This document shows positions 45,865 to 56,716 of a DNA stretch of 64,000 bases, one piece after another. The stretch comes from Gnetum montanum (taxonomy: Eukaryota > Streptophyta > Gnetopsida > Gnetales > Gnetaceae). Numbering within the stretch: position 1 is the first letter of the stretch; each line of letters begins with the position of its first letter. Under the pieces are notes generated by a model that was not told where the DNA came from, searched no databases, and was given only the letters and a program-made list of their open reading frames with translations. The stretch is from positions 37,603-101,602 of the forward strand of contig MNCI01026525.1 in NCBI GenBank assembly GCA_015680685.1, given 5' to 3'. A program made the position numbers and the translations under genes.

Positions 45865-48605
45865 TTTATATAGGAATGGCTAACTAGATTAGCCAAATTA
45901 TTTCCATCCAAGTATGATATCTTGAAGGACCCATTATCATAGGCTTTGGTCACTAGGAAAGGTTCATTCCAATCAATTGAAAACTTATCTGTATGTTCAT
46001 GAATAGCTTTAAGGGCAAGGTATCCTTACTTGATCATTCATTGATTGGGATCATGATAGTACTACTATCTTTGTTTCTCCTAATATTATTCAATGTGTGC
46101 AAGCATTTGTATTCATTACTCTTCCACTGAATCTAAATTGATGGAACACAACTCATTGTTCTACTTATCATTGATGTAGTTGGAAAGAGCTATTCTTAAA
46201 GATGGAAGTTGCATTTCAAGAGGCCAAATAGCTTTAGATTTATAAACCAGGCTATATGGGCTGACACTAGTTTAGTGAAAAATATTATTCTCTAGACCCA
46301 TAGTATGTACAAGAGTTGTTCATGCCATCTTCTTTTGCTATTTTTTAACATTTTCTTTAGAAGATTAATGATAACTTTATTCCTAGCTATGGTTTGACTG
46401 TTAGCTTGTGGATTGTAAGGTGAGGAGAAGAAATGCTTAATGTGTAATTTTTTGCAAAAGTCTTGAGTCTCATTGGCTAGAGATAGGCCAAAATGAGACA
46501 TATGTTGTCTAAGATGTATCAAAATACTTGTGAAGGTTTTTTCTTTATAGGAATGGCTTCTACCCAATTTGTAAAATACTTGGTTGCTATGATAATAAAG
46601 CTATGTCTTGCAGAGGAATTAGGTGTTATAGATGCAATGATGTTAATTTTCCATTGTTGAAATGGCAATGTGATCTAAGCGGTATGTAGCTCTATTGGTA
46701 TCACATGGATAAAGTTGTTGTGTTTTTGACAAGTTTCACAAGTTTTTACCTTCTAAATGTAGTCATTTTCTATATAAGACCAATAGTATTCTAGGAATCT
46801 AATCTCAATAGTCATAACTTTGGGTCCTCTATGTCCTCCACATATACCATCATGTGCTTGTTGTAAGATTGTATGGGCTTCTACTCTACTTAAGCATACC
46901 AACAATACATCATTGTAAGAATTTTGAAATAATGTGTTATTAGCTAAAATGACATATTGTTTTGAGCATTTGTGTACAACATATTTTTGATTGGTAGTGA
47001 GGTTTCATGGAGGTTCATCATGCATGAGATAGAATTTAATATCATCATATCATTCATGTTGAGATATGCTACTTATGGTTGTTATGAAAGTTTTTTAGTA
47101 TTTTGCATGATGGGATGATCATAATTTTCTATCATGGAAGACAATTCATCATCATCAAATGCATTTTCAGCTCAAGGAATGTCTTGCATATCAATTTTTG
47201 TAAACTATTGAATAAGTACCTTAGCTAGGTCATAGTATGGTTGCAAGTGTTTAACTTTATAGGCATGTACCTTGGTTACTTTATTGTCCACTAGTTGAGA
47301 ATCACCTTTCATAATTAAACATGTTAATCCATGGTCACAAGCTATTATCAATTCTATGATTATCCCTTAATATTCTATGACATTGTTAGTGCATAGGAAC
47401 TCGAAATAGTAGGTGAAAGATTGGATTTCATTAGAGGGAAGTGTGTTGATGACAACGACACCAATTCCATGTGTAGTTGAGGAGTTGTCAAAATGCATAA
47501 TGGCTTCATAACTTTTGGGTACATTATTTATAACATTGATGTGCTCATTCAAGAAGTTAGGATCTATGGTTTTATTGTCTTTAGGTAGAAAAATGGTTAG
47601 TTGTGTGGCTATAGCTTAGCCTTTGGTTGAAGGTTATGACAGATAAGATAGGGGAAACTCTGCTATTATGGATTTCCATTAGGCTATTTGAATACTTTCA
47701 TAGATGTTAGATGTAATAGCTCTTCATATGTTGTTTTTGCATATGATATTGACTTATGTCCTAAAGAAGTAATATTTCCACTTTTTAAATGAAAAGGCTA
47801 AGGCTAAACAATGCTTTTTAACATTAGTATATGTAGTTTCATAGGCTACTCATGCATGACTTAAGAAATCAGCAACTTTGCTCCATCATCTCACTTTTGA
47901 AAAAGTAAAGAAGCTATGAATGTATCATAAATCACAAGGTACATGAAAAATGATTTATCATTTTGATATGGGTATATAATTAGAAATTGAGCTAGCTCTT
48001 GCTTAATATTTTTAAATGTTGCTTACCATTGATCTATCCATTCAAAATAAACTCCTTTCTTAATCAAATGTTGCATGGATTGTAACATATCCATAAGCCT
48101 TAATGTGAACCTACAAATGAGCTGTAATATTCCTTTCACGTAGCTTCTTAAAATTAATCGGTGTTGATAAGTTGGTTATGGCCTTAACCTTGTTGGGATC
48201 AACATGTATGTTTGTTTTGAAGACTATGAAACCAAGAATATTTCCAATTTTTGATACTAAAGATACACTTCTTAGGATTGAGTTAGAGTTCATACTTGAG
48301 ACAACATTGAAGAACTAAGTTTAAGTGTTGTTCATGTTCATTGGATATTTTGGATTTTATTATGATATTATCAACAAAGTTATTAAGAAGATCTAGCAAG
48401 TAAGCACTACAAATGTAGGTCATACATCTTTGGTATGTTGCATGTGCATTCTTTAGGCTAAAAGGTATCATGATGTAGCAAAATATTCCCCAAGGGATGA
48501 TGAAGGTTAAGTACAGTTGATGTTCTGGGTTGATTCTAACTTGGTCATATCCTAAGAACCCATCCATAAAGGATAGAAAGCACTTATGCAATTGAACACT
48601 TTTTC
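45865..48605 (-). pseudogene. Tat-lineage pol relic C (RT, two RNase H, integrase)
   Basis: The minus strand reads, in order: RT from HKCFLSFMDGFLGYDQVRINPEH (48590) through IPWGIFCYIMIPFSLKNA to NNFVDNIIIKS, where YVDD has become FVDN; INILGFIVFKTNIHVDPNKVKAI-like (about 48215); an archaeal-type RNase H with AIMHFDNSSTTHGIG and FLCTNNVIEY (47500-47367); and integrase with SPYNPQANSQ (about 46420) and the C-terminal block LVTKAYDNGSFKISYLDGN (about 45940). The normal Glu after PQAN is lost. The 5' part of RT is missing, so the relic is truncated at about 48605. It belongs to the same family as the pol at 61.2 kb. Confidence 0.85.
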
Positions 48606-48899
48606 TACCTTCTTTATTTTTGTACCTTATAATGTAGCCTTTAATTCGTAGTCTTGCCTATAAATTTTATATTTTTACATTGTTATATGATTTTTATTTT
48701 CATGTCTAGTTTACAACTTCATGTCTATTTCCTTTACATTTACATAGAATCATAAAACACCATAAATAATAGAAAAGACAAAATCTATGAAAAATATGTT
48801 TAGAACATGATGACTAAAAATCAATTTATAACATAAAGACACTAAAAATAATAACCTACAATAGTTAAATTCAAAACCAATGGTAGTCATGCTCACACT
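48606..48899. other. Junction region between relic C and the antisense-gene relic
   Basis: AT-rich. RT homology ends near 48605, and the antisense gene homology begins near 49100. The intervening sequence probably corresponds to the 3' flank of the antisense gene (56.5-56.7 kb in the young copy). Confidence 0.4.
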
Positions 48900-50850
48900 G
48901 TCTAACATATAATAAAAATAAATACAAAATGTTCAATAGCCATAGTTGCACTATGAAACAAATCACATAAGCATATATAAAAGAATAATAAATAGTCTTA
49001 GGAGCTACGACAGCTAAATAACATCAATAGCTAATGACAATAACATGAAATGAATCAAATAACAAGCAGACCTATACTATAGAAGGATGAAAAGCATCAT
49101 TGCTAATACTAGAAACATCACCATCACCAACCTCATCAAAAGCCTATAAATAATGAAAAAATTCAAGCAATTAGTAATCATGACAACTTATAAACATAGC
49201 CAATGAAGAATAAATAAATAGAAACTATATTTTAAAGCCAACAAACCAAAACATTTCTTTTTCAAACCTTAGGATAAATAGGGGTAATGTCTTTAGGGGA
49301 AAATTTTTAGAGACCTACCTCAAGCGTACGAAGAATCTATTCTTCACTCATATTGGTCTAATTAACATTTCCTAAATTCATACTTGCTAGTTCCTTGTTC
49401 TTCTCTACATTTTTCCACTCAAGTGGATCACAAGAAAAGTTAGCAGCAGTGGACACTCAAGATGTGGTAGTAATCTAGGGGGTAGGATCATTAGTAGCTA
49501 CCATTGATTCTTCAAACAAGTAGAAGGCATTATTGACATCTATGTCCTACAAAAACAACTAAAACTTATGTTGTTTCATGGTTTCCTCATGCCATGATAT
49601 TTTTTCATTTGCTCTTTCCATATTATAGACCCATTTGTGAGTCTCTTTCTCCCAAACACTCCAAGATCAAGGTGCAGTGATCATGTCATTTCTTGATCCT
49701 ACAAATTAGATGCTCCATCTACATATCCTTCTCCACAATGCTTCTAGATAAGGCCATCTTCCCATGAACTGCATTTCTGTAATGAGACCACTCAATCTTC
49801 TTAGTACGCAAGGAATCCCTATTGGCTGCATTGGCCTCTATGAATTATTAGTGATCCTCAAGGATCCTAACTTTATTAGTCAACTCCTTGATTTATTTCT
49901 CTACTGTAGTAAGACACTCCCACTAGAGCTTGTTAGAATATTAGGACTTCCAAAACATTGAGGTACATGATGCTATGTGTTTGGTAGCCCCTTCATACAA
50001 TCTTTGTGGAATGCTTTCTACATATGAAGGCATCTCAGGGAGCTCATCAAGCTTAAAGTCTCATGAGTAGGCCCATCTTATTTTTGAAACTGTCAATAAT
50101 AAAAACTGTTAAATAATAAGAAATAATAAAGATAAAACATAAAAAACTACAACCATATGAAATTATAAAACAAACATGCAAAACAAATACATTTTAACTA
50201 TTCTTATCACAATCAAGGTCTATTTGTTGCAACCTATTCACCATATCATCCATCATGTCTCTTATGAACTCCACCTTGTGTGGGAACTCCAGCCAAAGTT
50301 TAGTGTAGAATGTAGATGACTTTGGGAGAAAAATCATGCTCTACAATGAACATATAAGTCAACACCCATCTATAGTAAAAGAGCAATGAATAACTAGAAC
50401 AAAAGTAAAGATACAGATGCCAAAGCTCAATAGGAAAGTTACAAAGCATGTCTAATGGGGCATTGTCCTCCAGAGGTGTATCATTTAGGGAGGACTCCAA
50501 AATATCTAATGCCCCTTAAGATTTCCTTTTCTCTTCCTCCTCAAACTTGCACTACTCCTTCATAATAGCATGAGAAAATTAGTTTTGTATCCTTCCTACA
50601 ATAAATCAAGACCAACAAAAGTAAAACAAGCTTGAAAATAGTTTTAATAAAAAATGAAACTTAAGAAGGAAAAAATAATTACATACCTCCAATGGCCTAA
50701 TTCACCTTGTTTAACTTAATTATCATCCTCTTAGGTGCTTCTTGAACTAGGGTTGAAGATGCTATTAACTTGTGGGCTTTTTATCTTTTCTTTAATGATA
50801 CCATATGCTTTTGCACATGCTCACTTGGCCTTCTTTGCATTGCCATGGAT
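48900..50850 (-). pseudogene. Old copy of the Tat antisense gene
   Basis: Exons homologous to the gene at 56717-60717 can be read on the minus strand. PKRMIIKLNKVN ends at a GTATGT donor near 50690 (the exon 4 end). LWLEFPHKVEFIRDMMDDMVNRLQQ near 50300-50220 corresponds to exon 6. EMPSYVESIPQRLYEG near 50020, then EANAANRDSLRTKKIEWSHYRNAV (about 49830) and WKNVEKNKELASMNLGN (about 49400) correspond to exon 7. GDVSSISNDAFHPSI near 49115 is the C-terminal exon. Stops and indels are frequent. The gene is cut at about 50850 by the young Tat element. Orientation and order match element B (gag and protease on the plus strand at 28-31 kb), so it is probably B's antisense gene, separated by later insertions. 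Confidence 0.75.
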
Positions 50851-50854
50851 ACAA

Positions 50855-52115
50855 TGAGGCTTAGCGTAATGACGCTTAGCGTAATTCTTTTACTATGTTT
50901 TCTGTCTTTACGCTACATTACGCAACATAGCGTAATGACGCTTAGCGTAATTCTGCTTAACATAGTCTGACATCAGAAGGTAACTTACTTCAGCAGATTT
51001 GGTGAAGCTTGAGGCCTAAGCAGTGTAATATGCGACTTCTCGCATATCCTGCTAAGTCTTTTGTCAACGGTCGGATTTATGCTCTGTTACGTAAGGCAGC
51101 GTAATGAGCTTCAAAGGGAAAGTCCAAAGGAAGCATGACAGATTAGGCTCCTTTATTTTTTGTAGATTTATCACTTTATGCTAGTTACGTTATGTAGCGT
51201 ACGTTAGCGTAATTTATCGTTGAGTTGATCATTTTTTACGCTTTACTACGCTTTGCTGCGTAAATGAGTGTAAAACAGCTTGACTCACTATTTCCATGCT
51301 TTGTTACGCTCTGCCACGCGACACAGCGTAAACAAATGTAATACAACATAAAGCCGGCTAAAGCAGTTACGCATTTGCTATCCATACGCGCAATACGCTA
51401 ATAAGCATATTGTGCGTAATCATGCAACAGCTTCGGCAAAAGTGTTGACAGTGTACGTTGCAATGTGACGTGACATAGCCAGTTCGTCAAGTCAACAGTA
51501 TCCGGAAAGTTCGACACGTGTCATCAAGGCCATGCCTTTTCTGCATGTTATAAATACGCCAGTTGGCAAAGAAAGGCAAAAGGACATTTTTTTTTAAGGA
51601 GAGCAGCAGCTGGCATCTTCATCTTTTGGCATTTATCATCCTTGAGCAGAAACAAGAGACATTTTGGAGCGTTTAGCAGTAGGAGTGATCATACCTTTTG
51701 GCGAAAATACAGTTCTCCCATCGGTGATCCTTGGCAGTTTTGAGCAGAGACTATCCAAACCGAAGAAGATAGATCAGAGATCGAGAGATCATCTGGTGCG
51801 GTTGGAAAGATCTATTAACCAGACACAGTTGGTTGATAGACATCTGATCTTGACCTTCCTTACACTCCATCTTTGGCTTATAAGGTAGACCGAGCTTCAT
51901 TTTGCACTCCTTGTTAAACAATTTTCTTATTATTTTATGTATGTTTCGCACAAGATAATTGGAGTCTTCCCATTGTAACTTTGTATACAAAATACTCGTT
52001 TTTTCAGGTCAAAGTACAGATCTTGAAATCATGCATTTCTCTTAAATCTGATTCCCTTTGTCGTGTTAACGTTGTCATTATTGCAATTTATCTACATCGT
52101 TTTCCTCTCCTTTCA
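50855..52115 (+). repeat. 5' LTR (and leader) of the Tat element, 3' limit uncertain
   Basis: U3 holds about nineteen GCGTA/TACGC motifs (50860-51420), a TGACGTGAC motif at 51466, a G-box CACGTG at 51515, and TATAAATA at 51549. The transition to the untranslated leader and the primer site cannot be located: the 3' LTR is outside the window, and a gap starts at 52116. Confidence 0.6.
51466..51556 (+). promoter_or_regulatory. Core promoter region of the Tat LTR
   Basis: TGACGTGAC (bZIP/TGA-type site, 51466-51474), G-box CACGTG inside GACACGTGTCA (51515-51520) and TATAAATA (51549-51556) are lined up at promoter-like spacing. Transcription would start near 51585. Functional assignment is inference from known plant motifs. 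Confidence 0.6.
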
Positions 52116-52462
52116 NNNNNNNNNNNNNNNNNNNNNNNNNNNNNNNNNNNNNNNNNNNNNNNNNNNNNNNNNNNNNNNNNNNNNNNNNNNNNNNNNNNNN
52201 NNNNNNNNNNNNNNNNNNNNNNNNNNNNNNNNNNNNNNNNNNNNNNNNNNNNNNNNNNNNNNNNNNNNNNNNNNNNNNNNNNNNNNNNNNNNNNNNNNNN
52301 NNNNNNNNNNNNNNNNNNNNNNNNNNNNNNNNNNNNNNNNNNNNNNNNNNNNNNNNNNNNNNNNNNNNNNNNNNNNNNNNNNNNNNNNNNNNNNNNNNNN
52401 NNNNNNNNNNNNNNNNNNNNNNNNNNNNNNNNNNNNNNNNNNNNNNNNNNNNNNNNNNNNNN
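52116..52462. other. Assembly gap (347 N)
   Basis: A run of N hides the LTR end, primer site and gag start of the Tat element. Open frames spanning it are artefacts. Confidence 1.
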
Positions 52463-55126
52463 CTCGGGTGCCACATCTGTGAATCCCATCGCTGCCACTA
52501 GACCAGCCTCTGGTGTTATAGGACCTCAGGGTACGTCGCATCGGTCATTGAGACTGCAGGGCAAAGACCCTGTATTTACCGTCGTGACCCCTGAAGAATA
52601 TAACTTTATCTGCGTCAAGACCCAGGCAAAGCTTGCCCTTAGCCGAGCCGAAATCGAGGCGAAACGAAATTTTGAGATGATCCACCGAGGGGGTCAAGAT
52701 TTTACCCCTACCGCCTACGACATCATTCCCCTGACGGAACATCACCATGAAATCATAACAAAGTTGGTCATGGCTAGGAGCCAGGCTACATGGGCTATGC
52801 TTGAACCCCAAAATGGGGAGGAAGAAGATGACAAATTTGCAGCCTAGTCTAAACATTCGTACCATACTCTGAGCCCCCATACCTACATAAATCCCTTATT
52901 CCCTCTCAACGAAGAAGCCGTCCATCTTAATCCCGCCATGACCGCACAAACTCACATTCCTGTCATCCCACAAGCCACTACGTAATCATATGGGCTGCAA
53001 GTGTAAATACCCCAAAATAACATGGGGGCGGTCTCGTCACCGTGCGTAATCAGCATTCTGTCGGTGGTCCCAGCATCCACCGTGCCCCATTTCATCCCTC
53101 CGATCCAACCCCATGCCATATCTACAACTCGCCCGGTGCAGACATTATCGCTGCTGCCCCCTCTAACCCAACAGATCAAAACCATCATTCAGCCACATAC
53201 ATCTGTCCAACAGCCCACCGCGAGTCTACGGTATATGGCGTTCAACCCTTAGTTGCACCCACAATGCATATTTCGCAGATGGTCCCACAATATCCTTATC
53301 CCTATCCCACACAGACGGTGGCGGCTAATCTCTCTGCTCAACCCGGTGGGTGGTGGTCTTCGCAGGCAGCTTCGTCCGCGGGGATCCCCGCTGCACCACC
53401 TGCCAGTCAAGCCATTCCTCCGTTTCCACTCCCTGGCACCGCTCTCCCAGTTCAACCCCCTATTCCTTCTGCACAAACATCTTCATCAACAGGCTTAGAT
53501 CAAGCTTTCTTACTCATCCAGACCCTCACTGAGGAGGTTAGACACCTTAAGGCCACTGGCTCATACAATATACAGATCATGGATTTCTATCAAGATGATC
53601 CCATTAATCCAGCAGTCCCCATGCTGTCGTTGCCCCCGGGGATGTCCTTACCCCATTTCACTAAATATAATGGGGAGGGAGATCCCAATGCTCACCTGGT
53701 TACCTTCAGATCTGAATCTTTGTGGTTATAGCAGTGGCCTCACACAATCATCAGTGTCTTTGCTATGTCTCTGGCAGGGAAAGCTTTGGGTTGGTATCGA
53801 GCCCTCCCTTGCTCTTCCATCTCAACCTTGGAAGAGCTCCTAACACAATTCGTGACTTGCTTTAAATACAACTTAAAGCTGGAGTTCATGTTAGATAAAC
53901 TCATGGGAGTGAAACAGGACCCACTTGAACCCGTCCAAAAGTTTATACAGCGGTGGAGTGCTACTTTGAATGAAATCCATGAGCCAATCGCGAAGGCCCA
54001 TTTGCTGGCCATATTCAAAGGAGCAGTTAAAAATTTTATCAAGTCTAAGCTGTATTATCTTTCCCCTAGCTCCTTACATCAGGCTTTTGCCCAGACCAAA
54101 AGTATCCAAGATGCTGTGGAGGCTAGCAAGGACCCGGCGTATGTTGCCTACAAAAATGCTAACAACAAGGGTAAGGATAAAGGTAAAACAACAATGACGA
54201 TGGTAGCTGCGCTGGCTAAAGGTGCTAAGAACAAAAACAAGAAGGCACCTATGGCATCACCCAAGACCACAGCTAGTGCGAGTAGCACTAGCCAAGACAC
54301 ATCTGCCGCTGAAAAGCACCCTCAGCCAAAACCAAACTTTGAGCGTAAAGATCGCTCAAAGTATACAGCCCTGCCTGTGAAACATTCAGAACTGTTGAAA
54401 CAATTATTAGGGGAAGGATACATTCAGACCAAGAAGGTATCTGAAGAAGCTCTAAAGCATCATAGACGTCATTGTGAACTGCTGAAGAATCTTTCTTTAG
54501 CCCTACATGAGGAACAACCAGTTTCGAGGTCTTTCAGGCTGGACTGTTTCTGTGACTACCAGCAGTTGTGTGGTCACGACACAGATTACTGTTGGGCGTT
54601 GAAAGATGACATTCAACGCATGATCGATGATGGCTCTTTGAAACTAGACGGCAGTAGTCCAACACGTCCGGAAAACCAAGCGTTGCACGTGTACAAGGAT
54701 CCATTGAATGCAAACAACGCACCCTACACAATCAACGTGGTGAGTACGGATAGTGAAAGGAAGGTACCGCCAAAACAACCTTTTGTTTTATGCGTGCCTA
54801 CCAGTTTTTCACCGGCAACTAGTGGTATCTCAAGGCCACCCATCATCATTCGGGCGCCTTCTCCAGATTTAACTCAGCCTCCCAGTAACAGTAAAGCCGC
54901 GGCTATGTCCACACCCACACCTAAGGTGCCTTTCATTCTCAGGGTACCAAAATCACCGGCTTCCCTGCTTATGCACGGGCAAGCTTCTAACACAAATCAC
55001 CAACCATCACCTAATAAACAAAGGGGAGGGGACACATCAGTCAATGCCGCTAAAAACCATGTTACGCTAGGCTTCGTTAGGCCCAGGCCCTTGGCCTCTG
55101 TCCCTGCGTCTGCGCCTCCTGGGTAG
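52463..55126 (+). pseudogene. Tat gag polyprotein, frameshifted
   Basis: 52463-52847 reads SLRLQGKDPVFTVVTPEEYNFI and FEMIHRGGQDFTPTAYDIIPLTEHHH in one frame. From 53042 the frame is different, so an indel lies between. The main gag block follows: GLDQAFLLIQTLTEEVRHLKA, MDFYQDDPINP, LPHFTKYNGEGDPNAHLVTF, a TAG at 53729, WPHTI, GKALGWYRAL, FIKSKLYYLSPSSLHQAF. A zinc-knuckle-like FCDYQQLCGHDTDYCWALKDD is at about 54550. A long Pro/Thr/Ser-rich tail with repeats of PxxPFxLxVP runs to TAG 55124. Gag forms the particle. The tail resembles the linker of relics A and B. Confidence 0.88.
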
Positions 55127-56158
55127 GACAAGGGTGCAGAAACATAGCCATCCACCCTTGGCAAAAAAAAGAGCAACCCTCCGACCGACGCTGTTCCGCC
55201 TAGGCAGATCCATCTCTTAGGGCAAATGGAAAAAGACAGAGGGGACAAACAAGCCAAAAAATAACGGGACCTCCTCGACGTGTTTATGCACGTCAAACAG
55301 GCTCTGAAATAAAAAAATACAATGCTGAGCCTCTATGACCTGCTCATGACATCTCAAAAACACCGTGAGGCCATGGTCCACATGCTGACATCCATACTTG
55401 TGGAGGAAAGCTTACTAGCGGAGGAGGAAGCGATACACGCTGTCATGTTCCCCTCTGATGCTGAGCAACCTAAACCTACCTCATTGACCTTCCATGATGA
55501 ATCCATCAAAGATGATCCTGAGAAAGGTCAAATGACAACTGAGCACATGTTTATCACCATCCAGGTTGGTCAATATTGAATCCAGAGGGTGCACGTGGAC
55601 GAAAGTGCAGCTACAAATGTCATTCCTTATCCCATCATGGATAGGTTGGGTCTGGTCGACCAGATCAGTCCCACGACGAAAACATGCGTAAATTCATTCA
55701 ACGGAGCACGGGTTCAGGTCAAGGGGATGGTGCGCATCGAATTTTTGGCAGGGGATCAATTCCCAACGGATGCTACATTCCTTATCATCGAGGAGATGCC
55801 CGGGTTCAACTTAATTCTAGGGAGGTCCTGGCTAGCCCAACTAAGGGTGGTTTCGTCACCAATCCATCAGGAAATACACCTACCCTACGCAGGGGGAGAG
55901 GTCGTAATACGCGGTGACAAAATCACCCCCATGACTATCAATAATATCGAAGAGGAATGGAGTTTGGAGATAGAAACATCGGATGATCAGACCCATCCCC
56001 GAATCCCTGAACAAACCGAAACGAATGATGATAGTCTAGCCTGGGCCAACCTGCCATTTCAGGACGGTGGTGTGGAAGAGTCAGACTGCAAATCTCCCCA
56101 CCCTTACGCATCACTGAACGTAAGGGCCATTAAGAAACAATTACGAATTAGTGATTGA
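55127..56158 (+). pseudogene. Tat gag-protease linker and retropepsin
   Basis: The gag frame continues through stops at 55142, 55262, 55307 and 55577. From 55322 it reads MLSLYDLLMTSQKHREAMVHML, a conserved pre-protease helix. The protease core begins VHVDESAATNVIPYPIMDRLGL (55592) and includes MPGFNLILGRSWLAQLRV and LPYAGGEVVIRGD. The DTG/DSG triad reads DES, as in related Tat copies. The frame ends at TGA 56156 (SLNVRAIKKQLRISD). A GTAAGG at 56120 in the codon after SLN could be a splice donor for fusion to RT. Confidence 0.85.
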
Positions 56159-56382
56159 TCTGAATGGAATTTATGCGCATCTTCACGTCTTTACTAATTT
56201 TGCCTTTTACGCTTAGCAGTTTCCATTGTCGATCCTCTTTAATATATACATACGTATTTACGCTTTCTATTCATTGTGCCATTCACATTTCTTTATATAC
56301 GCTATTTACGCTCGTTGATCATTTTAGTGAAATTACGTAGAAATGTACATTATTATCAATTATGCTTCCAAAATTACGCAGA

Positions 56383-56515
56383 TGGCCCGCAACGGCCTAA
56401 AACTAGTAATGGCCCGCAACGGCCTAAAACTAGTAACGGTCCGCAATGGCCTAAAACTAATTCCCTGGTATTTTACGCAAATGTTACACGATGGCCCGCA
56501 ATGGCCTTAAACTAG
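56383..56515 (+). repeat. GGCCTAAAACTAG minisatellite, young copy
   Basis: Units of about 27 bp, ATGGCCCGCAACGGCCTAAA followed by ACTAGTA. Three are in tandem at 56383-56461, with a fourth at about 56495 after a 35-bp spacer. The array sits between the protease end and the 3' end of the antisense gene, as in relic B (31615-31775). Confidence 0.9.
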
Positions 56516-56716
56516 CAATTCCATTTCACAACAACGTAACTTATTCTAAACCTTTAACAACTACACTTACGCTTTGCAAATAACGATATAAAACCAAAAA
56601 AAATAATAAATATACAAATAGCATTTAAAACCATATAGAAAAGCTTAATGCCAGTCTTTTCAACATTCATATAATCACAGTTCAATTCCAATCAATAAAT
56701 CATGTGTAAGTTACAG

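Noticed and set aside
51981-52847. Long open frames on both strands crossing 52116-52462
   Set aside because: They consist mostly of translated Ns. Only the gag part after 52463 is real coding sequence.
53022-53252. Overlapping frames in the gag linker (53022-53252, 53253-53498, 53350-53532) as separate genes
   Set aside because: They are shadows of the proline-rich gag frame that starts by 53042. The true frame shows homology to relics A and B.
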